Under the pieces are notes generated by a model, which was not told the DNA's origin, did not search any database, and worked only from the letters and a program-made list of their open reading frames with translations. Of a stretch of DNA of 64,000 nt, positions 1-12,200 are shown one piece after another. The DNA comes from Sialis fuliginosa (taxonomy: Eukaryota > Arthropoda > Insecta > Megaloptera > Sialidae). Every line of letters begins with the position of its first letter. Position 1 is the first letter of the stretch. The position numbers and the translations under genes were made by a program. The stretch spans positions 14,012,001-14,076,000 of the forward strand of contig OY540812.1 in the NCBI GenBank assembly GCA_961205875.1. The letters are read 5' to 3'.

Positions 1-1401
1 GTCGTAAAGTATAACCAGTTTATGTATTTCACTCGTTGCAAGGGCAATTGTTTTGTAATGTGTAAAAATTGTAAGGTAATTGACATGTTCGTGGGTCGTT
101 TGAAGATTCGACTGTGGGAATACGGTTAAAGAAAAAATCGAAACAGATTACCGTCCATTGTCCGTGTTATTTTATTTCTCGTTTTAAACTGTATTATTAA
201 CAATCTTATGTTTTTTTATGCAGACCCTATACGAAGGGAAGTCAGCAATGTTAGTTAACCTATATAGACTTGAAATTAATTTAAAAAGCCAGATAAAATT
301 CTGAAATTTTAGCCCATAATAGTACTAGGTACACAATGATATTATGTACCAAACATTTTGAGATTGAGATTTAACTACAAACAGTGAACATATTAATCAC
401 AGAATTACAAATGAAAATAAAATAATATTTTTTTTATGTTTTATGTTATAATTTGTAGTAATTGAAAATATTAAATACGTAAATTCTTTATGTCTATAGG
501 ATGACCCGACCAATGCGCTTCTGACAAAGGCGATACAAAATAATTAAAATATAATATACTCCTAATAACAAGTACTTTCCTAAACAAAATATACATATAT
601 ATATATATATGCAACCACAAATATAGTTTAAATTTAGTAGCTAGCTATAATAAGTATTTAACTGTTTAAAACAATTTTAACTTATACAAACATTCATGTC
701 AGTATAACTCTCTTAAACAAAATCATTACATAAAAATCTATGCGTATGTAGATGTATGCAAACATTGTTTACATTACAAATAATATAACCTCTCCTTAAA
801 ACACTAATACCGGTTACTTAATATGTCATAGTAATAATAATTTTATTTTTCCATCGTGTAATAACTTGGCTCAAAATACTAACCTCGACCATTGACCGAC
901 CTAACATCAAGTAAGTTTTTTTTTTTACTTACTCATATGATAATATATTATTATATTCACTTATACGTATCCGCAAAAAAAGTTATTAAATATCAATTTA
1001 ATTGATAATCAAAATGTTAATTTGGACAAAATGTCGACACCGATCGTAAAAAATTGTAAATATTTGACGAAATATTTTCTATTATTAAAGAATTAATAAA
1101 AATGATGTAAATTGCAAATTTTTGTATATACTTTCTCTTCACTAGGGTGTAAGGTCAAAAACAATATGATAAACATATTTTTATAAAATAACGTATCTAA
1201 ATTACTATCACAAATTATTTGAATATTCTTAAAATGTCTACATTTCTATGTATCTTGCTAGTCTTCAACAGGTTTTATGTAAGAAAAAAAATTAGATGAC
1301 ATTTTTATACAATAAAATTACTGTCATACTGACTTCCTATATACACATAATTCTAATGAAAAATTATTTTTTAACATTAGTTTGAGAAAATAAAATTTTG
1401 C

Positions 1402-2113
1402 CTTTTCGTTGAAATTTTTTGTAGCTTGGAGAAATGAATGTTCATAGTATGCTGATCAAAAGTTGTTATGGGTGTAACCTACGAAAATCCATTATTTATA
1501 CTCTAGACTCTAGAGGGCACTCGAACATTTTATTTTTATCTCTTAAAGTAGGTATCAACTTTAAAAAATTTTTGCTAAGAATGAAAAGTTCTTAGAAATA
1601 ACAAGGCAATATAATTTTTGTTTTTAGAATTTTTCATAACATTTATTAAAAAACTCTAACCTAAAAACTAAAAAAAGTCATAAAAAATTCTAAAATTTTC
1701 ATTGTATTCTTCAATAAATTATAAGTCCTTTTTATTCTTTGCATTTTTTTTTTAAAGTTGATCCTTTAGTTTAGGAGATAAAAAATAAAATAAATACTTT
1801 TATATTAAATTAAAAATATATAATATGTATAAACACAAAATAATGTATTAAACATTTATAATGTTTGGGGGGCCCCTGGAGCAGAAATAAAAACTTTTCG
1901 TTTACAACTTTTGATCAACATACTTCGAACTATCATCTCCCCAAATTACAAAAAAATTCAACCAAAAAGTACATTTCTCTTGGGCGGAGCCCTTTCTTTT
2001 GCTCTACTGCTAAAACGACTCGTTTGCAGACATGAGTTTATTAACAAAAAGCGATTGTTTTAATATCCTCGACAATCCCTGAAAGTTTGTCGGTATGTTT
2101 ACGTGACACCCTG
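1402..2113. mobile_element. Foldback-like DNA transposon remnant
   Basis: Two arms pair as an inverted repeat: about 1402-1520 against about 1867-1985. The shared core TGATCAAAAGTTGT is at 1454-1467 and, reversed, near 1903-1917. The right outer end reads CGTGACACCCTG followed by TA (2102-2115), which is the reverse complement of a TA-CAGGGTGTCACG mariner-like terminus. No matching left terminus was found beyond about 1400, so the left side is probably decayed or truncated. No transposase frame lies inside. Confidence 0.5.
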
Positions 2114-3458
2114 TATACATTTGAAATGACAATATTAAGTAATAAATTTTACGTGATGTAGGTCCAACCAAATAGGTATTTATTATTTAATGTTTTTTTT
2201 TTTCAAATATCTACTAGGATAAGTAATATTTATCGAGATAAAAACAAATAGTTAAGCATAATATATGGTTATCTCTTCCTGCAAACCGTGCGTAAGCTAA
2301 AAGCTATGGGGTCCATTAACTGGCAGAATCTAATTAGACCGGTTTTTCACAAACTTTATTTCTCCTTAAATTAGTTAATAAAATAAAATAAATAGTAAAA
2401 CTATAAAAATACTTCATTAAATGTCGTCAATACAAATTTATGGTTTTAAAAAAATATAACCTTATTTATTTTCTGGTTATAATAAACTGTAGTTTTTATA
2501 AATTTTTGTAATAAAAAATATAAATATTTTATTTTATTTTTATATAAATTTATAAATATGGCCAAAATCGTTATTTTTGGTACTTTTAAATTAATATATA
2601 TATCGAAAACCAGACATGCAATTTGGGCCACACCAAAAACCTTCGAAAATGCATATTCAGGTGTTTGGTACAGAGAAAAAGTATTATTAAATTGATTGAC
2701 CAGTGTTAAGAATAATTAAACAGAATTAAGTATTATATATAAAATTTCGTACATATAACTGAAAAGTATAACATATTTTTCAATACATTGAAATGTACCA
2801 ACTGTTATCTATAATGCCTTCATTGACCAACTTATAAAAACGGTCAAATGAACGTGACTTAGCTGTCAGATATCAAAATGTGTCTACAAATATAAAACTA
2901 TTTTTATGTTAGTTATATGCGGTTAATTTGACAAATTCATTTAATTTTTTTATAAAATTTGATTTCAAAATAGTTATTTTTGCAACCAATTAGCTACTGT
3001 AATTTTAATATATTCATAAAAAAGAAATTCCTAATAAAACAGATAGAACAGAAAATTTATTTCTTGTTTTATATTCTACACAATTTACAAAATACTTGCT
3101 TTCTGCATGTTGTAACTTCTTAAGCGATAAATTTAATAATAACAGTTTCTTGTTGTCAACTCAAAGAACTGCTTCGGAGGCTGCGTTCAAACAGTATTTA
3201 TAACAGTTGCAAATGTAAACACTTAAATATGATAATCGTTTCTTTGAAAATTGTTTGTGAATTATTGTAAATAACTTTGAAAGTCATTAATATTATTGTG
3301 TTCATAAACAAATATAAATTTAAAAAAATTAATACAAATATTATATTTACCAAAACATATACAAACAAATTATATACATTAGTTAAGGAGAGTATATATG
3401 ACACGTTGACTAGATTTTTCAATAACTCACAGAAATTAATGTTGAGTATGAGTGACTT

Positions 3459-3645
3459 AAGCCTTGGTACATTACAGAAACGGTCTCCGTCACCGCTTCG
3501 ACCTTGCAAATCTATTACATGTTAGCTGCGTCAAAACGCAACGCCGTTTTGACGCAGCTAACATACCACTTGTATTGAATCACATATAATAGATTTGCAA
3601 GGTCGAAGCGGTAACGGAGACCGTTTCTGTAAAGTGCCAAGGCTT
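3459..3645. repeat. Long near-perfect hairpin (MITE-like)
   Basis: The left arm 3459-3538 and right arm 3545-3645 are inverted copies around a six-base loop (3539-3544). The inner 18 bases, GTTAGCTGCGTCAAAACG at 3521-3538, pair perfectly with 3545-3562. The right arm carries about 20 extra bases near 3563-3583 that the left lacks. Both arms start TTAA(A)GCCTTGG, so the terminal repeat covers nearly the whole element. It is much more GC-rich than its surroundings. No clear target duplication was found. Confidence 0.7.
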
Positions 3646-6600
3646 TAATCTTAACCCTTTGGACGCGTAAATCGACTAAAGTCGATTGTATTTTTTTCCT
3701 TCCGCGAAAAAATCGACTATAGTACACGTGTAAATCGACTTTTATCTTTTTATTGTATGCTCAATTGACATCATGAAAAAAAAATGTAAATAAAAAAAAT
3801 AGAACATTTTGATTTTTCTAGGGAAATGTGCACATTTTTATATTAGGAATAATTGTTTCGCTATAAATAAAATACATTGTGAATAATTTCGGTGGAAGAA
3901 ATCGTATATGCATTTAAATCACTGTCACCAGAAATGATATAACTTATTACCTTGCACTTGAAATGCATTCTCGTTGGCTATAGACTCATCTGTACATAAA
4001 TAGTTCCATTGTCAATGTAGCAATCGTTCCTCTCACCAATATAACCTCATTTTCAATGTTCTTATTTTCAAGTCGCTGTTTCTTCACACTTTATTCCATC
4101 GTTTCGTAAGTATTTTTACTCTTCTAAATAAAAGAAGAAATCTTTTAAAAGTTGTCAATAAAAAAGATGATCAATTATATAATAATTTGATTTTAATTTT
4201 GTTCATCTTAAAAAATATTAAGTTTTTATTAATAATTATTTGTTCTATAATTCCTAAAAGTTAAATTTCAATCATAATAGATCCTTCTATTATAGTTTTC
4301 AATTTTTTAAATAAACTATTCGACACTGTTATTTGCATAATTATATAAACGTATTAAGTAATTTTCATATTAACATAATATCTACATATGCTCGTTTTTA
4401 AACAATCTGTACATGATCAAAGTATTTATTATTTATTGGCTTACAAATTCACTGATAGCGTGAAGGTGAAAGGTTTATTTGTTATAGAAAGCATATAAAT
4501 ATTTAATACTAACGAGGAAATATCTTTACATGAAAAACTTACAACGAATGGCAGAATAATTTTAATAAGGTTCTGATACCAGTCTTATATATGACCCCAG
4601 TAATGGCTATTTTTTAATTAAATGTACTGAATTAAAAATATTTGTTGATATTTGATTTCTATCTTTTCTGAATATTAATCTATATACATTTAACTATTCT
4701 ACAGCGTGATTTGATGACAATCGGCCAATAGGTGTCAAAATGGTGGACATTTAAACTAATTATTAGTATAATTTATTTATTAATTATTATACGAGTATTA
4801 TCATAGCAACTCCTTTACATTATTTCGAATTTATATCGTAGTACTTATCATTTTGTAATCATTAGTAAGTGTCCATTACTGCGTGCTCATTACTGGTTTA
4901 ACTTTATCCATTACTGGAGAAAAAACATAAACAAAATAAAAGGTTATCTATAATTCAAAAAATAAACTATATTTGCGGACTTTGGTAATTAAATTAATTA
5001 TATAAAGATTTACTTGTTTTATTAGTAACATGAGTTCATGAGAATTACAAAAAAGAAGCCCGTCAATCACAATAACAGTAAACCTTGTTCTTATAGCGGC
5101 CATTACTGGTACCAGTACTTTATCATAAAATAATATAGTTTTTATGTTTTTATTTTATTTATAAAATGTTAAGTATATTTTACAAAACAGGGAAATAAGA
5201 AAAATTAAAAAAATTGCACAGAATAAAAACTTTTTTTAATTAAATAAGTAAATTGTTTCGTTGTATAATTTAAAAAGAATACTTTGCTCTAATTTTCGTA
5301 ATTAATTATATTATAATATTTCCCCTCTTCAGAAAGTTAAAGTAAGATCTAGCATCCACCCATCTCTGTCCAGAAAACATAAATTAGTTAATAACTCATC
5401 ATATTTTTAAATGTAGATATTTGCCATTTCATATCATTTAATAAATTGTATTCGAACATAAAAAATGGCACATTAATAAATTAAATAAGACTACACAAAT
5501 ATTCCAAATATTTAAATGAAATCGAATTTGTTATGTGACACTTAATATACAACATCTATTTTATAAAACTTTACTATTTGGGTGTGTTTCAATTATTGTT
5601 ATTTGACAAATAGAAAATTTCTCCTAAACATGATATGTTATAAATAAATGTGCATTCCTTATAATTAAAATTTAGAAATGTGACTATCAATTTCCAATTT
5701 TTTTTAATGTTCTTATTTTTTATTAAATATACATATTTAGCATTGCAAATGTATTTGCAATTAAAAGAATTAATTTAATTTAATTTTAAATATATTAATA
5801 ATATCTTTAACATATTTCTACTATTGACCTTTTTTAAATTTTATCGCAAAATCCAAATCTACATAGAGAAAGTGTATACAAATTATACCAAAAATAAAAA
5901 CTATCATCAAAACAATCGCAATATTATTAAATGTAGAACGGAAGAAATGTTATATAACTTATGCGGAAAATATTATTAACCAAATAAAATAATTTAGGTA
6001 TATTATCTATATTAAAATTAATTTGTATGTTGATGATTAATAAAACTGTCCACTAGACAAGAAATGCATCTTAAGCAGTTTTCACCTATAAAATAATTCA
6101 ATAAGAATAAAATTAGTGTCATCAACACTATGTTTATCAATTATTTAATATTATCTACCTCACTTCTTCCTGGAACCGGTTGTCATATTAACAGCATCCC
6201 AAAGAATTATTCTATACAGTGGTGGATCCTGAAAAAATAATTTGAGATTTTTTTTGTCTTCAATTTAATAATTATAATATAATATAAATTAATATACCTA
6301 TCAAGAGGAAGGGACAGAAAGGACAAATTGCCTGAATCTCTCATAACTAACAATTTTTAGGAGCCTCACTTTTCAACTCTATTAAGAAATACATAAGTTT
6401 TAATATTCTGAAAAGAATTAAAAATACGATTAACAATTATTAGATTAATTGAACACTGTTATGCACTATTGTATTAGCCCTCAAAAAACTCAAAATAAAG
6501 TTTGTGTATATATGACACTACAAAAAACAATATTATTTAAGAAAAACATTTACTGAAAAATCTCTTTGCAGTTTGGTTAAAAATAATTAACTAACCAAAC

Positions 6601-6831
6601 GCCAAAGTACTTTTTTTTAAGAAATGTAACAAAATTACAATTTTATTTTTCTTTGCACGTAACGAAAACGTTGATAAATCTAAATTCGCTTTATGTACGT
6701 AGATACATTAGTTCATAACAGTATCCAACTAAATGAACTATAGCGATGCTAAACATATAGGTACTTCCAGATAATGCGTATGTTTGATTATTCGAATAAC
6801 TGAATAAGCTAGTGTTACAACGCAAACAGAT

Positions 6832-7148
6832 TTAATGGCAACACACACACATGATTTTTTTGTGCACATCGATGGTACAGTACCTAACCTAACCTAACCT
6901 GCTTTTACAACAAAAATTTCCAAATTTCCATTCTATACGCATTCTCTACGTTTGACAGAAATCCAAAACTATTTATTTTTTTCGCTTGATGGCGCTAGGC
7001 GTATTGCTATTCTGATGAACGATGCGAGGGGAAATAAACAAACAGCGAGAGGGGAAATCATATGTGTAAGTTAACTTTATTTTACCTGCCTTAATGGCAA
7101 CATACACACATGATTTTTTTTGTGCACATTTATGACACAGTACCTTTA
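6832..7148. repeat. Pair of direct repeats flanking 200 bp, with short CCTAA run
   Basis: A segment beginning TTAATGGCAACA, with ATGATTTTTTTGTGCACAT and a CAGTACCT end, occurs at 6832-6890 and again at 7091-7148 in the same orientation, with only a few differences. Three and a half CCTAA units, the insect telomeric motif, follow the first copy at about 6885-6901. The layout could be two repeat ends (solo-LTR-like) or a local duplication. No coding frame lies between them. Confidence 0.55.
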
Positions 7149-8111
7149 GAATAATATAAAATTCATTCACCTCATTTTATAATAAATACTAAAAAAACAT
7201 ACGACAATTTTCGATCACGTATTAATATATAGATGACATAAAAAAACTTGGAATTTTATATTTTCTTGAGTTTTTAAGAAGGGAGACTGAAAAATATCGA
7301 GTTTCTCATTTTCTCTGAAATGCCCTACCTATATACGCAAGAATACTGTTCATACAAAAGTATCTACTAAAATTATTTCATATTTACATGCATTTTACAA
7401 TAATCCTTTATATATAACTCGTGCGGCTAATCTGAAAAGTGAGATATAATAATAATAATAATTTGATTTTTGTGGTAAAAAAATATCACTGTAAGCAACA
7501 ACGAATTTTTTTGTACTTATTGACTTCCGTAATATTTGGGATGATTTACTTCTAGTTGTTAAAATTTCGGAGAAAAACAATATATATTTATTATACAAAT
7601 GCATATTAGTATAATATAGTATATTTATATTAAAATCACGTTATACATAAATAAAAATTTACAAATATTTGATTTCAATAGTATTATCTACAATAAATCC
7701 AATACCCCATAATTATCAACAAGATTAATTATTTCTAATTATCTTTAATACAATATTTCACAAATTACATAATATTACAAAATATAATTGAATTTTTATT
7801 AATCATTGTATCAAATATCATTATTATCGTATATTCTATAATTACAGAGTATAATTACATATATACATAGTTTTCTAAATAGTTAATACTAGATAGGTAT
7901 GTATGTATATTTTATTATATTCGTTTGCTCAAACGTCTTTACGGAAGTTCCGCCACTGGTAACCATATTATCATCCCAAAGCATAATTTTATGTAAGATT
8001 CACACTTATCCACGAATCACGTGTGATTTTTATCTGACCCACCATTTGACGGTCAAACAAGTAAATCCACGAATAATGTTCTTCTTGTGCCTGGGGGCTT
8101 TCTTTGCCATG

Positions 8112-8117
8112 TATAAA
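8112..8117 (+). promoter_or_regulatory. TATA box of cuticular protein gene 1
   Basis: TATAAA lies 79 bases before the ATG at 8191. A candidate start is the CAGTT near 8145. A GGGGG run and a degenerate octamer-like TTTGCCAT (8104-8111) sit just upstream, like the layout at cuticle genes 3 and 6. Confidence 0.65.
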
Positions 8118-8190
8118 GGCAACAGAAGATCTTCAGGAGTGATGCAGTTTACAATTTGAAGTGTGCGAATTGGAACTAAAGTGCTTAACA

Positions 8191-10102
8191 ATGAAAATCG
8201 TAAGTAATGAAAATTTGTGGGAAAGACATACTAATAAATATAAGAATTATCAATGATATTGCCAATTTGTTGTTATCGTGTGCTCTCGTTAAAGGGGAAA
8301 TTTGTTTTACTTTTTTTATATGTATGTATGTAAATACATATAATATTTATTATTTTATATTCTCGTTACATTATGGTGGATGTGCAGTTCAGTAATGTGT
8401 TGTGTTTCTTCTTAACAAAGTGATTTTTATTTATATCATTCCTTTAATAGTTATAAAATATAACAAAACCATTAATATGTGTTTAAAAATTAGACAATTC
8501 GATAACTCTATCATAAATTTTAGTAAATATTATCACTAAAACAGTTAAATTACTTGGCTAATTAAATACACATAAATATTGTTAAGATTTCTTCACTGTT
8601 CTATCTACATTAAAATGTTTAATTAAAAACAATGAGATGAAAATATTTATTATATTTTCATTTTACAAATCGTCAGTAGCACGTTACACAGTATGCACTT
8701 TAGGCAACTGTCTAGGGCCCCAAGGCAAAGGGCGGGGAAGGCATCTGATGAAGTGAAGAGCGAAATAAAGGTCTCCAGGCATAGTGATCACATATTTTTT
8801 ATGAATTTTTTTTATTTTCTTATTTTACCGAAAAATATGTTTAACTGAGGGCACTAAATATTTATTCTGCCTAGAACCCTCGACTTTCATAACATGTCAG
8901 TGCATAACGTTTATAAAATTACAAATACTAACTAAACGAAGAAATAAATTATATATTTCACTTCCGTAAGCAACGGTCATTTTTTTAGTATTTTGATTGG
9001 CAAATTCCATTTCTCTCATTAGCTATTTTTATTGAGCAAAAATAATATTTTCACTAATGTAATTACAGATGTCATAGTTATCATTACTGTTATGTTGTTG
9101 CATAATATATTTTAATGTATTTTTTTAATTAAAAAATTATTAGTTGAGATTCAATTGATGAAATAATAAAAAGTTTAAATTAAACTAAATAATTATTATT
9201 TAAATGTAGGTACTTATTTATTTAATTATCTTAATTATTTATTACATTCGATGATTCGATATATAAATTTTCAATTATTTATTAATAACTTTTTTAATAA
9301 AAATTTCTAATCACTATAATAATATAGTTTGAAAATGATTACCAAGCTCAGTAATCTTTAACTGTGTCCAGGTGCGTTGCTGGGAAGGGGGGGGGGGGGG
9401 GGGGGTCCGTATACTATGTTAAAAAATAAAGCTTAATTACCTTATTTTTTGGTTATTTTAAGCTTCCAAGGAGTAAGATGTGTAAAAAAAATTTTTTGGT
9501 CATTGAATGTTTATAAAATTATAGTAATAACTATACAATTTATTAAAAAATATTTTCTTTTCTGTCGTTAAAAAATCACAGTGGTTACACCCGCCTAATG
9601 TGTAAAAACCTATTAACTTTTTTTGGCGGTGGATTGGTGACACTCTCGATTTTCCTCCTGGTTATCCCCCCCCCTTCCCCCCCTAGTGACGCCACTGACT
9701 TTGTCTGTATTATTCTTTCAAAACCCAAATGTTACAATATTTTAACAAATTCTTTAAATTTTATAGATAATTCTCATCTCACTCATCTGCGCCGCCACCT
9801 ACGCCCTGCCACTAGGCGGTGATAATCCAGCTGAAGCAACAATCTTAAGATTCGACAATGAACGAAACCCCGACGGCAGCTACCAATTTGCTTACGAAAC
9901 GTCAGACGGAAGCAAACGCGAAGAAAAAGCTGAAATAGTCAACGCTGGTTCTGAGAACGAATCACTCGTTGTCCGAGGTTCTTATTCTTACATCGGACCT
10001 GATGGAGTTACATATACAGTCACTTACATCGCCGACGAGAATGGCTTCCAGCCCATAGGAGATCACATTCCAAGCAGAGGTGCTCCAGCTCCTGGCCAGT
10101 AA
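8191..10102 (+). CDS. RR-1 cuticular protein (divergent member, gene 1)
   Basis: Secreted structural protein of the cuticle that should bind chitin through a Rebers-Riddiford RR-1 domain. Exons are 8191-8199 (Met-Lys-Ile, donor GTAAGT) and 9767-10102 (after acceptor TTTATAG), giving 114 residues. A signal peptide ends near residue 16 (ATYA, then LPLGG). The RR-1 signature is clear: SYSYIGPDGVTYTVTYIADE then NGFQP. This is the most divergent of the seven paralogues. It has RFDNERNPDGSYQFAYE where the others have NDNIG-GGY, and ends IGDHIPSRGAPAPGQ instead of QGAHLPVAP. The 1567-bp intron holds a hAT-like element (9369-9697). A poly(A) signal AATAAA lies at 10149-10154. Exon 1 was chosen because every paralogue uses the same three-codon first exon with a consensus donor. 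Confidence 0.92.
8670..8900. repeat. Probable hAT-type repeat fragment in intron 1 of gene 1
   Basis: The GC-rich stretch with GGCAACTGTCTAGGGCCCC and a following purine-rich run at about 8702-8745 resembles terminal regions of hAT elements, and the surrounding DNA is much richer in AT. I could not find a matching inverted end or target duplication, so this is only a likely fragment. Confidence 0.3.
9369..9697. mobile_element. Non-autonomous hAT-like element (MITE) in intron of gene 1
   Basis: The ends are CAGGTGCGTTGCTGGGAAGG (left) and, reversed, CAGTGGCGTCACTAGGGGGG (right), followed inward by a G run (19 G at 9387-9405) and complementary C runs (9666-9674, 9677-9683). The flanks ACTGTGTC (9361-9368) and ACTTTGTC (9698-9705) form an 8-bp target duplication with one mismatch. 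CAG...CTG ends with an 8-bp duplication are diagnostic of the hAT superfamily. The element is 329 bp and has no transposase. A second partial copy starts at 33470. Confidence 0.8.
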
Positions 10103-11382
10103 AGACTGAAATATTACTGATCTGTGTTTAGTGTCCATAATACAAATTAATAAATGACGGAAGTCAATTATTTCTAAAGATAATACAAGTACTTATCTCA
10201 TTTTGTTTATGTTTAAACATTTTCAAATTACTTTATTCTTATGTTTCTTATATTAAGAGGTATAACTTATATAAAATTCAAAATATTCAAATGTAATTTT
10301 ATTTTACAAATCTACTCATAAACAAATATTATCTTTAGAATGTATTGAAATAGTTATTACCATTTATGTTATGTCTTTCCTTATAGACTAAAATTTTTAG
10401 ATCTTAGATATAAGATAGAAAAATGTAGTTATTGATTTTTAAGTATTTTTATATACATTATACAAATCAAAACCAAAATTATTATTATCTTTTTGTTATA
10501 TTAGTATTGTTATTCTTTCTTTATTTAATTTTTTATAATAAACATTCAATCATTATAACTTGTTCAGTTCTTACATTAAACTCCTTTTGTTGAACAAATT
10601 TAAAATAGGAAATCAACAATAAGGCTAGATGCTAACATGCAATTTTAGTCGGTCGATTGTCACTTCGCGTCCACTATTAGTCTAAAATTAATGGTGGTCA
10701 TATACAAAAAAAATAATAGGTATTTTAAAAAGTCGGAAATAATCCTTCTCTTATTCAATGATTCTTCTATCTACAGTAATAAGAAAAAATGGGAATGGAG
10801 GGTCATGTTAAACTGAACATTCTGCATATTATTCGGAGAATAACTGCATCCTAAAATGAAACATTTTACCCTATTTTTAGTCCCTAACATTATTTGCACT
10901 GAGTTATCGATTATTATAAAAATATTTAATTAGGATTTCACAATCCCCGTTAATAACTTCATATCCGAGACACATATTTATTATAAACACGACTTGCATA
11001 TTGGCATAGACATAGAGAATGGACAGTGCATTCTGTATTAACACAATGGTGTAACATCTGTTCAAAAAGTGAGAGAGAGATGCAGTGTAGTTTGGAATAT
11101 ATCTATATCTTTTTCTAAGAATCTGATTGGTAGCTTACTACAGTTCAGGGTAGTATTTCTGTCAGATATATTTTTGTATATCTATCTTGTGATTTTTGTG
11201 CAATAAGTTTTTTATTAGAAAAGTAAATAATATAAACAACAAACATACTATAATGGTTCATATTTCATCGAGGAAATTTAAAAAAAACAATTGATCTGAT
11301 AGAAATTTGCAAAATTATGAATGGATATTCCGGGAAAATAACATTTTTGCTACCAAAAATATATGAAGTTCGTTCCATGTTT

Positions 11383-11430
11383 GTCTGTCTGTCCGTCCGT
11401 CCGTCCGTGTGTGTGTGTCCGTCTGTCCCC
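11383..11430. repeat. GTCT/GTCC/GTGT simple repeat
   Basis: A tetranucleotide tract that changes phase from GTCT to GTCC to GTGT. It sits at the edge of a dispersed repeat whose tail (CTTGTCACACGCATAACTCA, about 11438-11457) recurs near 17248-17264 and 17501-17512. Confidence 0.75.
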
Positions 11431-11674
11431 TAAATCCTTGTCACACGCATAACTCATGAAGCACTAATGGATAGAGTGTTTCACGAGGAAGACTTAGGTG
11501 TATATTAATTCGGGTAATACCGGGTCCAATGCGCTAGTAAAGCTATATTACAAGTAATTGTTATTGTTTCAAATGTTCATGACAGGGACACGTGTTTCCA
11601 ATGTAGATAAAGCGATACGTTTTATATAGCCCTACCTATATGTCGGCTCGCCGCATCTAAAGGGTTAAATCTTA

Positions 11675-11800
11675 CTATCTACTGGAAAACTGAGAATCTC
11701 TGGTTTCTTATAGTCACTTAAAGTAATCTGAAACTATTAGGCTCCTGATGAGGATTTCTTCTGAAACTGAAACACGTGTCGAGTTACAGAATGTATGAGT
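11675..11800 (+). repeat. Dispersed repeat carrying hammerhead-like core, copy a
   Basis: Starts TACTGGAAAA, continues with TGGTTTCTTATAGTCACTTA, and ends in the CACGTGTCGAGTTACA segment. The upstream half matches the copy at 54705-54840 and the downstream half matches both 54705-54840 and 56655-56755. No target duplication was identified. Confidence 0.65.
11741..11790 (+). ncRNA. Candidate minimal hammerhead ribozyme motif (copy a)
   Basis: In order, the sequence has the catalytic box CTGATGA (11745-11751), a stem II region that can pair (GGATTTC...GAAACT), the second box GAAA (11769-11772), a self-complementary stem III ACACGTGT, and a GTC cleavage triplet (11778-11780). GAGT then pairs with GCTC just before CTGATGA, giving a short stem I. 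Box order and spacing match the hammerhead fold with very short stems, as known for ribozymes carried by Penelope-like elements and retrozymes. Two other copies of the same repeat (54761-54802 and 56664-56716) have broken cores. Activity is not shown. Confidence 0.5.
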
Positions 11801-12200
11801 TTTACAGTAATAATAATAATATCACACACCTATTATAATAATATATGTATAACAATAATTTTATATTTTTAAAATTTTAATTCACCCAGCTTATATTAAA
11901 AATATACTTTTCTGTATAAGAAATTGCCTATCATCATATATATGTATGTATGTAAACATTTCAGATCATAAAATGCAAAAAAAAATATATAAGTACCTAG
12001 GTATCATTTAATTTAAAAGGATTTGTATTCTATTACTTATAAAACATATACATATATACTATTTCATCAAATTTAAATCATTGATTGATTATATCAAATC
12101 ATAAAGCATTTTTACAATGTTTACATTAAAGTTAAACCCTGAGTTAAAGATAATACATTAATAAGTTGGCAATTATGTTTGTAAATACGTTTCACTAAAA

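Larger units (their letters stand above)
1..8100. other. Gene-free, AT-rich upstream region
   Basis: No reading frame here looks like a gene. The open frames are short, rich in Ile/Asn/Lys/Phe/Tyr codons, and start and stop at random in AT-rich DNA. The structured sequence I can point to is an inverted-repeat element around 1402-2113, a hairpin at 3459-3645, a short AATCGACT-rich patch at 3655-3745, and a direct repeat at 6832-6890 and 7091-7148. Short simple repeats are (TA)n near 596-610 and (TAA)n near 7446-7463. The rest holds nothing I can name. Confidence 0.7.
10155..12180. other. Intergenic region with dispersed repeats
   Basis: No gene was found between cuticle gene 1 and RnrL. It contains a truncated copy of the 19356-19530 element (about 11004-11060), a GTCT/GTCC/GTGT simple repeat (about 11383-11430) with the flanking repeat tail ACGCATAACTCATGAAGCAC (11438-11466), the hammerhead-bearing repeat (11675-11800), and unremarkable AT-rich DNA. 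Confidence 0.6.

Noticed and set aside
1138..1160. CACTAGGGTGT as left tip of the 1402-2113 element
   Set aside because: Only the first few bases resemble the right tip and the following sequence does not pair with the right arm.
3198..3525. Overlapping frames of 103 and 82 codons on both strands
   Set aside because: AT-rich random frames running into the hairpin 3459-3645; low-complexity composition.
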